Shown piece after piece: positions 20,040 to 28,527 of a stretch of DNA of 64,000 nucleotides. This stretch comes from JALOLG01 sp963776935 (GTDB lineage: Bacteria > Actinomycetota > Acidimicrobiia > Acidimicrobiales > Ilumatobacteraceae), in the NCBI GenBank assembly GCA_963776935.1, contig CAVZOP010000003.1, positions 304,906 through 368,905 of the forward strand, read 5' to 3'. The notes under the pieces were generated by a model. That model did no database searches. It saw nothing but the letters and a program-made list of their open reading frames with translations, and was not told the origin of the DNA. Position 1 is the stretch's first letter, and each line of letters begins with the position of its first letter. The position numbers and the translations under genes are program-made.

Positions 20040-20594
20040 TCAGAACGTGCGTCCAAGGAACGCGGCAAGCCGGTCGGCGTTGGTGGCGTTCTCGGGCGCC
20101 TCCTGCCTCGGACCGAACGGAGCCTTGCCGTCGGGCCCCCTGAACGCGTCCGGGATGTTCTGCTGGGCGGCGGTGAGCAGCGTTGCCGCGGCGTCAGGTG
20201 CCAGATCGGTTCCCTGACCCGTCGCCCGGGCGAGATCCCACCCGTGGGTCAGGGTGTCGGTCGCCGCCAGCCCGGCGACCGCAGCACCGGGTAGCTCTCC
20301 GAACGGAAGTGAGAACGTCCGCTCGGCGACGCCGTCCGCTTGGAAGGCGGAGAGGCAGGCGCGAGTCGCGTCGTCGAACGCCGATACGAAGTCGCCCGAC
20401 GCAGGGTCGCCGCCGCCGGGTGGAGTACCCGTGAGGGCACCCCTGAAGAAGAGGTGCGTCCCGACGACGTGGTTGATCACGTCGCGGACCTTCCACGACG
20501 CGCACGGTGTGGCGTCGTCGAGCTGGTCCGGCGTGATGTTGCCGAGGACCGAGCGGGTCGAGGCGATCGCCTCCTCGAGCGGCTGGGTGAACAT
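20040..20594 (-). CDS. TIGR03086-type DinB/MDMPI-fold metal-binding protein
   Basis: A 184-residue protein with the family pattern CASWKVRDVINHVVGTHLFF (near 31-50), TDTLTHGWDLARATG (near 119-133) and a C-terminal ADRLAAFLGR tail. The His residues in the two helices are the expected metal ligands, and the domain resembles mycothiol-dependent maleylpyruvate isomerase. The start is ATG 20594 with GGGGGT upstream; the frame is open further upstream but without support. It is followed one base later by the rhodanese gene, suggesting a small thiol/sulfur-related operon (inference). Confidence 0.8.
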   Translation of the reverse strand: MFTQPLEEAIASTRSVLGNITPDQLDDATPCASWKVRDVINHVVGTHLFFRGALTGTPPGGGDPASGDFVSAFDDATRACLSAFQADGVAERTFSLPFGELPGAAVAGLAATDTLTHGWDLARATGQGTDLAPDAAATLLTAAQQNIPDAFRGPDGKAPFGPRQEAPENATNADRLAAFLGRTF

Positions 20595-20676
20595 GGCTAC
20601 CCCCAAAAGCAACGTGCTGGTCGGCGAAGGGCGACGGTACCACCGCGGACGGCAACGCATCTCCCGCCGGTACGCG

Positions 20677-21558
20677 TCAGTCCGGTGGCTGTTTGCGGAG
20701 CTCGATCGGGAGCGTCAACGCCGGATCGACGGGCCGTTCGCCGCGCAGCGCGGCGCGGACGGTGAAGTAGTCGTGCACGGCGGCGACGTCGTGGACGCGG
20801 ACGATCGACGCGCCGCGGTCGACGCCGTCGGCGACCGCGGCGAGCGTGCCCGCATCGCGCTCGCGTGGTCGCCTCAGCGTCAGAGCGCCGACGAAGTCCT
20901 TGCGCGAGACCGCCAGCAGAACCGGCCGGCCGAGGGCGACGACCGCGTCGAGATGGTTCAGGACCTCGATCGTCTGGGCCGGCGTCTTGGCGAAGTCGGG
21001 ACCCGGGTCGAGCACGATGCTGTCGAGCGCGACGCCGGCCTCGAGCGCCAGCGCCATGCGTTCGCGCAGGAACGACACGACGTCGGCGACGACGTCGTCG
21101 TAGTGGGGGAACTCCTTGCGCTTCGGCTCGGCCCGCGTGTGCATCAGCACCATCCCGGCCCCGCTCTCGGCGCAGGCGATCGCCAGATCGGTGTCGCGCA
21201 GGCCGCTCACGTCGTTGATGAGATGGGCGCCCTCGGCGAGCACGGCGCGCGCCACCGGTGGTTTCCACGTGTCGACAGAGACGATCATTCCGAGCCCGAC
21301 GAGACGCGCGACGAGCGGCGCGACGCGATGGATCTCCTCGTCGGGGACGAGCGGATCCACACCGGTGACGCCCGACTCCCCGCCGACGTCGATGATCGCC
21401 GCGCCGGCGGCGACCAGCTCCTCGGCGCGGGCGACCTGGGCAGCGGTCCCGTCGAACAGCCCACCATCGGAGAAGGACTCCGGGCTGGCGTTGACGATCC
21501 CCATGATGAGCGGCTCGCCGGCCGGCGCGACGAGAGTCCGATCGCGCAGCCGCAGCAT
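20677..21558 (-). CDS. folP: dihydropteroate synthase
   Basis: A 293-residue TIM barrel with all DHPS signatures: MGIVNASPESFSDGG (near 19-33), DVGGESG (near 57-63), SVDTWKP, INDVSGL, DPGPDFAKT (near 183) and SRKDF (near 217), ending with RVHDV. The enzyme joins p-aminobenzoate to dihydropterin pyrophosphate in folate synthesis and is the sulfonamide target. It is divergent from the folB-folK fusion 170 bases away, so the folate genes share one control region. The NASPESFSDGG loop and the sulfonamide-contact region look normal. Confidence 0.95.
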   Translation of the reverse strand: MLRLRDRTLVAPAGEPLIMGIVNASPESFSDGGLFDGTAAQVARAEELVAAGAAIIDVGGESGVTGVDPLVPDEEIHRVAPLVARLVGLGMIVSVDTWKPPVARAVLAEGAHLINDVSGLRDTDLAIACAESGAGMVLMHTRAEPKRKEFPHYDDVVADVVSFLRERMALALEAGVALDSIVLDPGPDFAKTPAQTIEVLNHLDAVVALGRPVLLAVSRKDFVGALTLRRPRERDAGTLAAVADGVDRGASIVRVHDVAAVHDYFTVRAALRGERPVDPALTLPIELRKQPPD

Positions 21559-21627
21559 CGGCGGCGAGCCTACGACGAGCGACGATCGTCACTCCTGTTC
21601 GCCCGTTGCCGCTCTAACGATGACGAA

Positions 21628-21643
21628 AAGTGTCGATACACTT
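21628..21643. promoter_or_regulatory. inverted repeat in the divergent folP/folBK promoter region
   Basis: AAGTGT-CGAT-ACACTT, six-base arms around four bases, sits midway between the divergent folP and folBK starts. A second small inverted repeat, CCAGGG-GATG-CCCTGG, lies nearer folBK (about 21694-21709). Position and symmetry suggest a regulator site; no regulator can be named. Confidence 0.4.
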
Positions 21644-21731
21644 CCGCCCCACGGCTGAGGATCGGTGCGTGCCGGGCCTCTTCGGAGTTGCCCAGGGGAT
21701 GCCCTGGTAGCCCACGACGAAGGAGGAAGAC

Positions 21732-22583
21732 ATGACTGATCGGATCGAGGTACGCGGCCTCCGTCTGATGGCGACCGTCGGCGTCCTCGATCACGAGCGG
21801 GCCGCGTCGCAGCCGATCGAGATCGACCTGGTGATGCAGGTCGACCTGTCCGGCGCCGCCGAGAGCGACCGCCTCGAGGAGACGGTCGACTACGGCGCCG
21901 TGTCGATGGCCGTCGAAGAGGTCGTCGCCAAGAGCCGTGACCTGCTGCTCGAGCGTCTCGCCGGACGCGTCGCCGAGACCGTGCTCGGTTGGACCGCGGT
22001 CGAGACCGTCGAGGTGACGGTGCGCAAGCTCCGCCCGCCCGTTCCGGTGCTGCTCGGTGACACGGGCGTCCGACTCGTGCGCAGTCAGGCCGGCCGGACG
22101 GCGAGCACGTCGGCCGGGCCGCACCGTGTGCTCGTCGCGCTCGGGTCCAACCTCGGCGACCGTGCCGACTACCTCCGCCACGCCGTGCGACGCCTGGCGC
22201 CGGTCCTGCAGTCGTCGGTGTGGGAGACCGAGCCCGTCGGTGGTCCGTCCGGTCAGGGCCCGTACCTGAACATGGTGATCGCAGTCGAGACAGCCGACGA
22301 CCCGTTCGCGTTCATGCGGCGCTGCCAACGCGTCGAGATCACGGCCGGGCGCGTCCGCAGGACCCACCACGGCGCCCGGACTCTCGACGTCGACGTGCTG
22401 TTCTACGACGACGTCCGCATCGAGAGCCCCGAGCTCGTGGTGCCTCATCCACGGCTGGCAGGGCGAGGGTTCGTGCTCGCGCCGCTCGCCGAGATCGCCC
22501 CGACGAGAGTTCCGGCCGGTTGGGATGACGATCCGTCGATGATGGCCGGCTTGCGGTCGCTCGGGCGGCTCGACCTGCTGTGA
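21732..22583 (+). CDS. folK: FolB-FolK fusion (dihydroneopterin aldolase / HPPK)
   Basis: The 283-residue protein has two domains. Residues 1-118 are dihydroneopterin aldolase (IEVRGLRLMATVGVLDHER, ETVDYGAV, LLLERLAGRVAE). Residues 128-283 are 6-hydroxymethyl-dihydropterin pyrophosphokinase (VLVALGSNLGDR, WETEPVGG..PYLNMV, RTLDVDVLFYDD, VPHPRLAGRGFVLAPLAEI). It would make the substrate of the divergent FolP. AAGGAGGAAGAC gives a strong ribosome site before ATG 21732. FolB-FolK fusions are known in actinobacteria and elsewhere, so the fusion is not new. It overlaps gpgS by GTGA. Confidence 0.93.
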   Translation: MTDRIEVRGLRLMATVGVLDHERAASQPIEIDLVMQVDLSGAAESDRLEETVDYGAVSMAVEEVVAKSRDLLLERLAGRVAETVLGWTAVETVEVTVRKLRPPVPVLLGDTGVRLVRSQAGRTASTSAGPHRVLVALGSNLGDRADYLRHAVRRLAPVLQSSVWETEPVGGPSGQGPYLNMVIAVETADDPFAFMRRCQRVEITAGRVRRTHHGARTLDVDVLFYDDVRIESPELVVPHPRLAGRGFVLAPLAEIAPTRVPAGWDDDPSMMAGLRSLGRLDLL

Positions 22584-23500
22584 GCGCGACCATCCGCGAA
22601 CCCGCGTCCGGCGACTTCCTGTTCCCCGCCGCCGACTGGACTCTCGGCGATGCCCTCGCTCACAAGGCCGGTTCGACGATCTCGGTGTGCATCCCGGCGT
22701 TGAACGAGGGGCTCACCATCGGCAACATCGTCGAGACGATCCGCGACGCGTTGGGGGGTCCCGATGGCCTGGTCGACGAGATCGTGGTGCTCGACGACCG
22801 GTCGTCCGACGACACCGCTCGGCGCGCTGCCGACGCCGGTGCGCGGGTCGTGCCGATCGACTCGATCCACGCCTCGGTCGGGATCGGGCACGGCAAGGGC
22901 AACGCCCTGTGGGCGAGCCTGCTGGCGTCGAGCGGCGACATCGTCGTGTGGTGCGACGGGGACGTGACCACCCTCGAACCGAGTTGGATCGTGCGTCTCG
23001 TGGCGCCGCTCCTCGCCCGACCCGAACTGGCCTTCGTGAAGGCCCGCTACCACCGGCCCGACGATCAGGGCGGGGGCGGCCGCACGACCGAGCTCGTCGC
23101 CCGCCCACTGCTGTCGCTCATCGAGCCACGACTGGCGGCCATCGCCCAGCCGCTGGCCGGCGAGATGGCCGGTCGGCGTTCGGTGCTCGAGGACATTCCG
23201 TTCGTGCAGGGGTGGGGTGTCGAGCTCACGCTGCTGCTCGAGATCGCCAAGCGTCATGGCGTCGAGGCGATCGCCGAGGTCGACCTCGGCGAGCGCCGCC
23301 ACCGCCACCACCAGCTCGAACAGCTGGCGTTGCAGGCGGCGGAGGTGCTCGTCACCGGGTTGCGGTGGGCCGGCCTCGATCCGTCGTCGGGCATGGTCGA
23401 CCTGATCCGTGCCGGCGGGGAGCACCGCCAGCTGAACCTCGCGACCCGCCCGCCGATCAGCTCGATCGTCGGCTCGGGCGTGCTCCCGGGCGGGCGCTAG
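22580..23500 (+). CDS. gpgS: glucosyl-3-phosphoglycerate synthase (GT2/GT81 type)
   Basis: A 306-residue glycosyltransferase with VCIPALNEGLTIG (near 36), VLDDRSSDDTA (near 70), WCDGDV (metal-binding DGD, near 123) and the family's LAGEMAGRRS plus FVQGWGVELTLLLEIA (near 191-222). GpgS transfers glucose from NDP-glucose to 3-phosphoglycerate, the first step to glucosylglycerate and, in mycobacteria, methylglucose lipopolysaccharide. The start GTG 22580 overlaps the folK stop (GTGA), so it is translationally coupled to folate genes, an order known in actinobacteria. No GpgP phosphatase is next to it. Confidence 0.88.
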   Translation: MSATIREPASGDFLFPAADWTLGDALAHKAGSTISVCIPALNEGLTIGNIVETIRDALGGPDGLVDEIVVLDDRSSDDTARRAADAGARVVPIDSIHASVGIGHGKGNALWASLLASSGDIVVWCDGDVTTLEPSWIVRLVAPLLARPELAFVKARYHRPDDQGGGGRTTELVARPLLSLIEPRLAAIAQPLAGEMAGRRSVLEDIPFVQGWGVELTLLLEIAKRHGVEAIAEVDLGERRHRHHQLEQLALQAAEVLVTGLRWAGLDPSSGMVDLIRAGGEHRQLNLATRPPISSIVGSGVLPGGR

Positions 23501-23543
23501 CACTCGTCGGACGCCTACGATCCCCGGTGACGACAGGGGAGTC

Positions 23544-24776
23544 ATGGCGTACGACACCGACCATCACACCGACGATCAAATGGTGCGCCGGCCGGTCACC
23601 GACTGGGCGGGGGATTGGGACTGGCTCGACCCGGCGTGGGGCGCCGGCGCGCCCGAGATCTGGCAGTCGCTGCGCGACGCGGGTTGCGACGTCGCCTTCA
23701 CCGAGCGTTACGGCCGGGCCTGGATGCCGATCGGCTACGACGCGATCTCCGAGGTTGCCTACGACACGGAACACTTCTCGTCGTTTCGCGTGTCGGTGTC
23801 ACACCCCGATTCGCCGGTTCGCCCGGCGCCACCGATCACGTCGGATCCGCCGGAGCACCATGAGCACCGCCGGGTGCTCCTGCCGGCGTTCAGCCCCAAG
23901 GCGATCGATCCCCTCGCCGACGAGACCCGCCGCTACTGCCGCGAGCTGATCGGGCACCTCGACGGCCGGGACGACGCCGACGCCGCCGGCGACTACTCCC
24001 AGCACATCCCGGTGCACCTCATCGCCCGACTCGTCGGTGTCCCGGAGTCCGATGCCGATGTGTTCCGCGACTGGATCTTCCGCAACTTCCAACTCGGGCC
24101 GATCGACCCCCGGGCCAAGGTGCGGCTCCAGGAGGATATGGCGGCGTACTTCGACCAGCTCCTCGACGCCCGGCTCGCGGTGCCCGCCGACGACCTGGCG
24201 ACGCTCGTCACGCAGGCCGAGCTCGACGGCCGGCCGATTCCCCGCGAGCTACAACGCGGGTACCTGTCGTTGATGATCCTCGCCGGCATCGACACCACGT
24301 GGAGTGCCATCGGTTCCGGGTTGTGGCACTTCGGCACGAACCCGGGCGATCGCGATCGGCTGGCGGGACGTCCGTTCGACGACCCGTTGTGGCGGATGGC
24401 GTGCGAGGAGGTACTGCGGTTCTACTCGCCGGTCACGATGGCCCGTCAGGTCATCGCCGACACCGAGGTCGGCGCGTGTCCGGTCCGCAGGGGCGAGCAG
24501 GTGCTGCTCACGTTCCCCGCCGCCAACCGCGATCCCGCCGTGTTCGAGCGGGCCGACGAGTTCGTGATCGACCGGGAGATCAACCGTCATGCCGCGTTCG
24601 GGCTCGGGGTCCATCGCTGCGTCGGTTCGAACCTGGCCCGCCTCGAGCTGCTCGTGGCGTTGCAGGAGTGGCTGGCGGCGTTCCCGAACTACGAGGTCGA
24701 CCCGACTCGCGAGACCACATGGGTGGGCGGGCAGGTGCGCGGCCCGCGCTTCGTGCCGGTGCTGCTCAACCGCTGA
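23544..24776 (+). CDS. cytochrome P450
   Basis: A 410-residue bacterial class I P450: I-helix LAGIDTTWSA (near 251-260, with acid-Thr pair), ExxR in EEVLRF (near 291) and the heme loop FGLGVHRCVGSNLAR, whose Cys ligates the heme near residue 358. Substrate range cannot be read, although the N-terminal region with PITSDPPEHHEHRR resembles steroid/terpenoid-type CYPs. No ferredoxin gene is adjacent. It begins 43 bases after gpgS and is convergent with the CitE operon. Confidence 0.93.
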   Translation: MAYDTDHHTDDQMVRRPVTDWAGDWDWLDPAWGAGAPEIWQSLRDAGCDVAFTERYGRAWMPIGYDAISEVAYDTEHFSSFRVSVSHPDSPVRPAPPITSDPPEHHEHRRVLLPAFSPKAIDPLADETRRYCRELIGHLDGRDDADAAGDYSQHIPVHLIARLVGVPESDADVFRDWIFRNFQLGPIDPRAKVRLQEDMAAYFDQLLDARLAVPADDLATLVTQAELDGRPIPRELQRGYLSLMILAGIDTTWSAIGSGLWHFGTNPGDRDRLAGRPFDDPLWRMACEEVLRFYSPVTMARQVIADTEVGACPVRRGEQVLLTFPAANRDPAVFERADEFVIDREINRHAAFGLGVHRCVGSNLARLELLVALQEWLAAFPNYEVDPTRETTWVGGQVRGPRFVPVLLNR

Positions 24777-24794
24777 ACGGCCGGCTCGCCGCGC

Positions 24795-25667
24795 TCACCC
24801 GAGGGCGGTGATGGCGTCGGCGACTGCGAGTGTGCGCCGGGCGTTGTCGACGTGCAGGTTCTCGATCATCCGGCCGTCCACCGTGATGACCCCGCGACCG
24901 TCGGCCACAGCTGTCTCGAACGCCTCGATGACCCGGCGGGCATAGGCGATCTCCTCGTCGTCGGGCGCCCAGACGGCGTTGGCGATGTCGACCTGTCCGG
25001 GGTGGATGAGGGTCTTGCCGTCGAAGCCCATCGCGGCTCCCTGCTCGCATTCGCGGCGGAACCCTTCGGCGTCCTGCACGTCGTTGTAGACACCGTCGAG
25101 GATGACCTTGCCCGCCTCGCGTGCAGCGAGCAACGCTGTTGCGAGGTGCGGGACGAGCGGTGCCCGGCCGGGGACCAGCGCCGCGCGGAGCTCCTTGGCG
25201 AGGTCGTTGGTGCCCATCACGAGTGCTCCGACCCGGTGATGAGCGGCGATCGCCCGCACGTCGAGGACGGCGGTCGGCGTCTCGATCATCGCCCAGATCC
25301 ACATCGCTGCCGGCGCGCCGGCGGTGTCGAGCTCGGCGGACACGGCATTGAGGTCGAGGATCGAGCCGACCTTCGGGATCACGACGGCTGCCGCCCCGCT
25401 CGTCGCCGCGGCGCGGAGGTCGTCGGCACCCCACGCGGTGTCGAGCCCGTTGCAGCGGATCGTGATCTCGCGATTCCCGTACGCACCGGAAGCGGCTGCC
25501 GCGCAGGCCTGGTCGCGCGCCGCCGGCTTGGCATCCGGTGCGACCGCGTCCTCGAGGTCGAAGATCAACGCGTCGGCAGCGATGGTCTTGGCCTTCTCGA
25601 GGGCCCGCTCGTTGGCGGCGGGCATGTACAGCACGGACCGGCGTGGTCGGAAGTCAGTCATGGTCAT
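24795..25667 (-). CDS. CitE-family aldolase/lyase (HpcH/HpaI type)
   Basis: A 290-residue protein with SVLYMPAANERALEKA at the N-terminus, IFDLEDAVAPD (metal/CoA region near 34-44), VIPKVGS and DGKTLIHPGQ near 215. These are hallmarks of citrate lyase beta-like enzymes that cleave or form CoA esters of hydroxy-acids (malyl-CoA, citramalyl-CoA). It starts one base after the stop of a second, longer CitE homologue, so both are co-transcribed. The pair could act in C5-dicarboxyl-CoA or beta-methylmalyl-CoA metabolism (inference). Confidence 0.87.
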   Translation of the reverse strand: MTMTDFRPRRSVLYMPAANERALEKAKTIAADALIFDLEDAVAPDAKPAARDQACAAAASGAYGNREITIRCNGLDTAWGADDLRAAATSGAAAVVIPKVGSILDLNAVSAELDTAGAPAAMWIWAMIETPTAVLDVRAIAAHHRVGALVMGTNDLAKELRAALVPGRAPLVPHLATALLAAREAGKVILDGVYNDVQDAEGFRRECEQGAAMGFDGKTLIHPGQVDIANAVWAPDDEEIAYARRVIEAFETAVADGRGVITVDGRMIENLHVDNARRTLAVADAITALG

Positions 25668-25668
25668 G

Positions 25669-26748
25669 TCACGCGAACCCGTAGGTAGCGGCGAGGTCTG
25701 GATCGCGGGCTGCGAGCTGGCGAGCGAGCTCGACCACCACCCGGCATTGCTTCACCGAGGCGTCGTCCTCCATCTTGCCGTCGAGCATGATCGCCCCGGT
25801 TCCGTCGCCCATCGCGTCGATCACGCGCTGGGCCTGCGCCACGTCCGACGGGCGGGGCGAGAACACCCGCTTGGCGATGTCGATCTGGACCGGGTGCAGG
25901 CTCCACGCCCCGACGCACCCGAGCAGGTAGGCGTTGCGAAACTGGTCCTCACAGGCGATGGTGTCGGCGATGTCGCCGAATGGCCCGTAGTACGGCAGGA
26001 TCCCGGCCGACACGCACGCGTCGACCATCCGCGAGATCGTGTAGTGCCACAGGTCCTGCTGGTGGATCCGCCGCGGTGCGTCGGGATCGTCCACCGAAGG
26101 GTCCTCGCGAACGAGATAGTCGGGGTGCCCACCACCGACTCGGGTGGTCTTCATGCGCCGGTTGGCGGCGAGGTCGGCCGGGCCGAGCGACAACCCCTGC
26201 ATGCGCGGTGACGCCGTGCAGATCTGTTCGACGTTGGCGACACCGGTTGCGGTCTCGAGGATCGCGTGCACGAGCAATGGCGCGGCGAGCCCGGCCTTGG
26301 CCTCGAGCTGGGCGAGCAGGCGGTCGACGTAGTGTATGTCCTCCGGTCCCTCGACCTTGGGGATCATGATCACGTCGAGCTTGTCGCCGATCTCGGACAC
26401 GAGTGTCACGAGGTCGTCGAGTCCCCACGGCGAGTCGAGGCTGTTGACCCGCGTCCACAACTGCGTCTCACCGAGATCGACGGTGTTGGCGGCGTCCACG
26501 AGCCCGGCCCGCGCCGCCTCCTTGTCGCTGGCCGGGATCGCGTCTTCGAGGTTGCCGAGCAGCACGTCGACGGTCGGCGCGATGTCGGGCAGCTTGGCCA
26601 CCACCTTGGCGTTCTGAGGTGGGAAGAAGTGGATCATCCGGCTGGGTCGGAACGGGATCTCGCGGAGCGGTTCGGGGGCGCCGACCGCGAGCGGCCGGAA
26701 GAAGTCCCTGGGGCTGCGCACGGCCCCGAGGGTAGGTCGTTCCGACAT
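25669..26748 (-). CDS. CitE-family lyase, L-malyl-CoA/beta-methylmalyl-CoA lyase-like
   Basis: A 359-residue protein longer than typical CitE, like MCL-type lyases: MIHFFPPQNAKVVAKL, LLGNLEDAIP (near 68), VNSLDSPWGLDDL, VIMIPKVEG, ETATGVANVEQI and SLHPVQIDIAKRVF near 300. The expected reaction is Mg-dependent reversible cleavage of (S)-malyl-CoA or beta-methylmalyl-CoA. I chose ATG 26748 because upstream in-frame sequence is not protein-like. Two operator-like repeats lie 70-105 bases upstream (see 26817). It is followed by the shorter CitE gene. Confidence 0.85.
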   Translation of the reverse strand: MSERPTLGAVRSPRDFFRPLAVGAPEPLREIPFRPSRMIHFFPPQNAKVVAKLPDIAPTVDVLLGNLEDAIPASDKEAARAGLVDAANTVDLGETQLWTRVNSLDSPWGLDDLVTLVSEIGDKLDVIMIPKVEGPEDIHYVDRLLAQLEAKAGLAAPLLVHAILETATGVANVEQICTASPRMQGLSLGPADLAANRRMKTTRVGGGHPDYLVREDPSVDDPDAPRRIHQQDLWHYTISRMVDACVSAGILPYYGPFGDIADTIACEDQFRNAYLLGCVGAWSLHPVQIDIAKRVFSPRPSDVAQAQRVIDAMGDGTGAIMLDGKMEDDASVKQCRVVVELARQLAARDPDLAATYGFA

Positions 26749-26816
26749 CGCGCGAGAAGTGAACGTCACGAGCTGCGTGGTGCGTTCGTCGACCAGGGGT
26801 GCCGATGTCACCGTGT

Positions 26817-26852
26817 GACAGGACACCCTGCCCGGTTCGACAGGACACCCTG
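26817..26852. promoter_or_regulatory. two operator-like sites upstream of the CitE operon
   Basis: GACAGGACACCCTG occurs twice (26817-26830 and 26839-26852), exactly 22 bases apart, i.e. two helical turns. The copy nearer 26852 extends to GACAGG-ACAC-CCTGTC, a perfect inverted repeat; the other has one mismatch. Located 70-105 bases upstream of the start at 26748, this looks like cooperative regulator binding. The regulator is unknown. Confidence 0.6.
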
Positions 26853-27041
26853 TCATCCAGCGGACACAACGGATGGACGACACAGGGCAGATGCCAACGG
26901 AGACTGGAGTCGAGCCCACCCTCGTGCAACGACCGCCAGGACCTCCGACGTTACGAAAGCCCCGGCAACGCCACACCACCCAACACAATCAGGCAGATAT
27001 GCACGAGTTTCGCGCCGGATGCGCCACCGTAGTGTCTGGCT

Positions 27042-27788
27042 GTGCATGTGTCGCCGGTCGGTGTCGCTGGGCGGATTGAGTCCGGTCGGTATGAGGGGCA
27101 CTTCGAGTGGTTGATCGATGACCGCGCCGGCGATGGTGCAATGGGTGGCGTCTACTTGTGCGCAGCGGGTCCCCATCCGCATGGTTGGCACGGTTATGTC
27201 GACTGGTTCGAAACCGTCGACGAGGCGGCCGGGTTTCTTGATGCGAGTCTGTCGTGGCTCCAACCGAGCGAGTCGCAGCCGATCGTTGCGCTGCTCCCGA
27301 TGGAGTCGGCCCGGTTGGCTCGCTTGGCTGATGAGGGCCGCTTCACTGAGCTTGTGACGGTGCACTCCCTCGATTCGATCGCCGAGACATGGATGCGATA
27401 CCAGAACACGGACGAGCACAGTCCCACGCGCCTGCGTGATCAATGGGCACTCGATCTGTGGATGAACGACCATTGGTGGGAGAACGAAGAACGGCTTCGC
27501 GCGGGCATCCTTCGATTGGTGCAAGCGGCGCGGACCGAGGATGATTTCGGCATGGTTAGCGCGGGACCGATGCACGACTTCATCAGCGTCGACGAGTCCC
27601 GGCTGACATGGATTGAGAATCAGGCTGGCGGATCTGAGCCGTTCCGACACGCTCTCGCCAACGTGTGGGTGTGGCGCCTACCGGATGACGCGTTTCGTCG
27701 GGTCGAACAGGCCGCTGGCGTCGCATTGGCTGATCCTGCGCCGAGCACAGAGCTCGACGACTCGGCGAGCGCTGAACCGTCACCGTAG
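27042..27788 (+). CDS. DUF6869-like hypothetical protein
   Basis: The 248-residue protein has an N-terminal part with GGVYLCAAGPHPHGWHGYVD and a C-terminal part that resembles DUF6869 (AARTEDDFGMVSAGPMHDFI, then FRHALANVWVWRLPDDAF). The function of that family is not known; it recurs in mobile or toxin-associated neighbourhoods of actinobacteria. The start is GTG 27042 (a second GTG is two codons later) without a clear ribosome site. The C-terminal tail is acidic/Pro-rich. It is the first gene of the accessory region and ends beside palindrome R1. Confidence 0.6.
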   Translation: MHVSPVGVAGRIESGRYEGHFEWLIDDRAGDGAMGGVYLCAAGPHPHGWHGYVDWFETVDEAAGFLDASLSWLQPSESQPIVALLPMESARLARLADEGRFTELVTVHSLDSIAETWMRYQNTDEHSPTRLRDQWALDLWMNDHWWENEERLRAGILRLVQAARTEDDFGMVSAGPMHDFISVDESRLTWIENQAGGSEPFRHALANVWVWRLPDDAFRRVEQAAGVALADPAPSTELDDSASAEPSP

Positions 27789-27790
27789 AA

Positions 27791-27870
27791 GCGCAGAATG
27801 CCCGCTCCGGCACGTCGATGCAACGACGACCCCGCGCATAGAACGCCGCTAGCGCATCACGGCAGATCGG
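27791..27870. repeat. dispersed palindrome family, copy R1 (short form)
   Basis: It shares the left motif AGAATGCCCGCTCC, the segment TGCAACGAC, the centre AGAACGCCG and the right end GCGCATCACGGCAGATCGG with the longer copies R4 and R7. It lies between convergent gene ends, at the 3' side of the nucleotidyltransferase gene. Confidence 0.6.
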
Positions 27871-27921
27871 TGTGGGTGCGCAAGTTGCGCGACGACGTGT
27901 GACGCGCCGACGCAGGTCTGT

Positions 27922-28443
27922 CTAGCGAAGGGCTTCCGGGAGCGGCAGCCTGAACTTCGAGCAGAGGCGCTTCACGTCCTCGCGGTCAACTGAACGCGGT
28001 GGATAACCGGTGTGGCACAGCAGCGCCCACTCCGGAGATTCGCAAACCACCGCCGTCCCTGCGATCGTCCCGACGCCCCGCAAGTACGCGTCGTCGAACT
28101 CGTCGCCATTGCGGATGCTGCCATAGTGAACCCGACGGTCCGACACCTTCTCGTACAGGTGGAGGTCGACGCGAAGCTCGCCCCCATTGTGAACCACGAG
28201 GTTCCAGGGTCGGTCATCGCCCCACGGAAACAGGCGGTCAAGCCCAAGTTCGACGAAGGTCTTGATCAACGGCTCGAAGTCCTCTGCTGCCACCCATAGG
28301 TCGAGGTCCGAGTGCGGCCGAGTCTGTTCGCCCAGCAGCCCGTCGATCGCCCAGCCACCACCGACGGTTGCTTCGACCCCTGCTCGCTGAAGCGACGACA
28401 GAATGCGAAGGACGCCGTCAGCGTCCATGACATGCGCCGTCAT
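27922..28443 (-). CDS. nucleotidyltransferase-fold protein, aminoglycoside/lincosamide nucleotidyltransferase-like
   Basis: A 173-residue protein with the ANT(2'')/Lnu-type active site GGWAIDGLLGEQTRPHSDLD (near 28-47; GG then D-x-D metal ligands) and a later DLHLYE acid. Such enzymes transfer AMP to an antibiotic hydroxyl; some relatives are antitoxin-like or of unknown role. Similar genes are frequent cargo of integron cassettes. It sits alone, on the minus strand, bracketed by R1 (3' side) and R2 (5' side), which is the clearest single-gene module of this region. Resistance is not demonstrated. Confidence 0.75.
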   Translation of the reverse strand: MTAHVMDADGVLRILSSLQRAGVEATVGGGWAIDGLLGEQTRPHSDLDLWVAAEDFEPLIKTFVELGLDRLFPWGDDRPWNLVVHNGGELRVDLHLYEKVSDRRVHYGSIRNGDEFDDAYLRGVGTIAGTAVVCESPEWALLCHTGYPPRSVDREDVKRLCSKFRLPLPEALR

Positions 28444-28444
28444 C

Positions 28445-28525
28445 GCGCCAGATTGCCCGCTCCAACACGACGGTGCAACGACCGTCGTGAGCGCAGAACA
28501 TCGCGAGCGCGGATCGGCAGTTCTC
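28445..28525. repeat. dispersed palindrome family, copy R2 (short form)
   Basis: Aligns with R1 along its length (CAGATTGCCCGCTCC, TGCAACGAC, GCGCAGAAC, ATCGGCAGTTC). It contains a perfect 9-bp hairpin CACGACGGT-GCAACG-ACCGTCGTG at 28466-28489. It overlaps the ribosome-site region of the nucleotidyltransferase and touches the 3' end of the lipoprotein gene. Confidence 0.6.
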
Positions 28526-28527
28526 TC

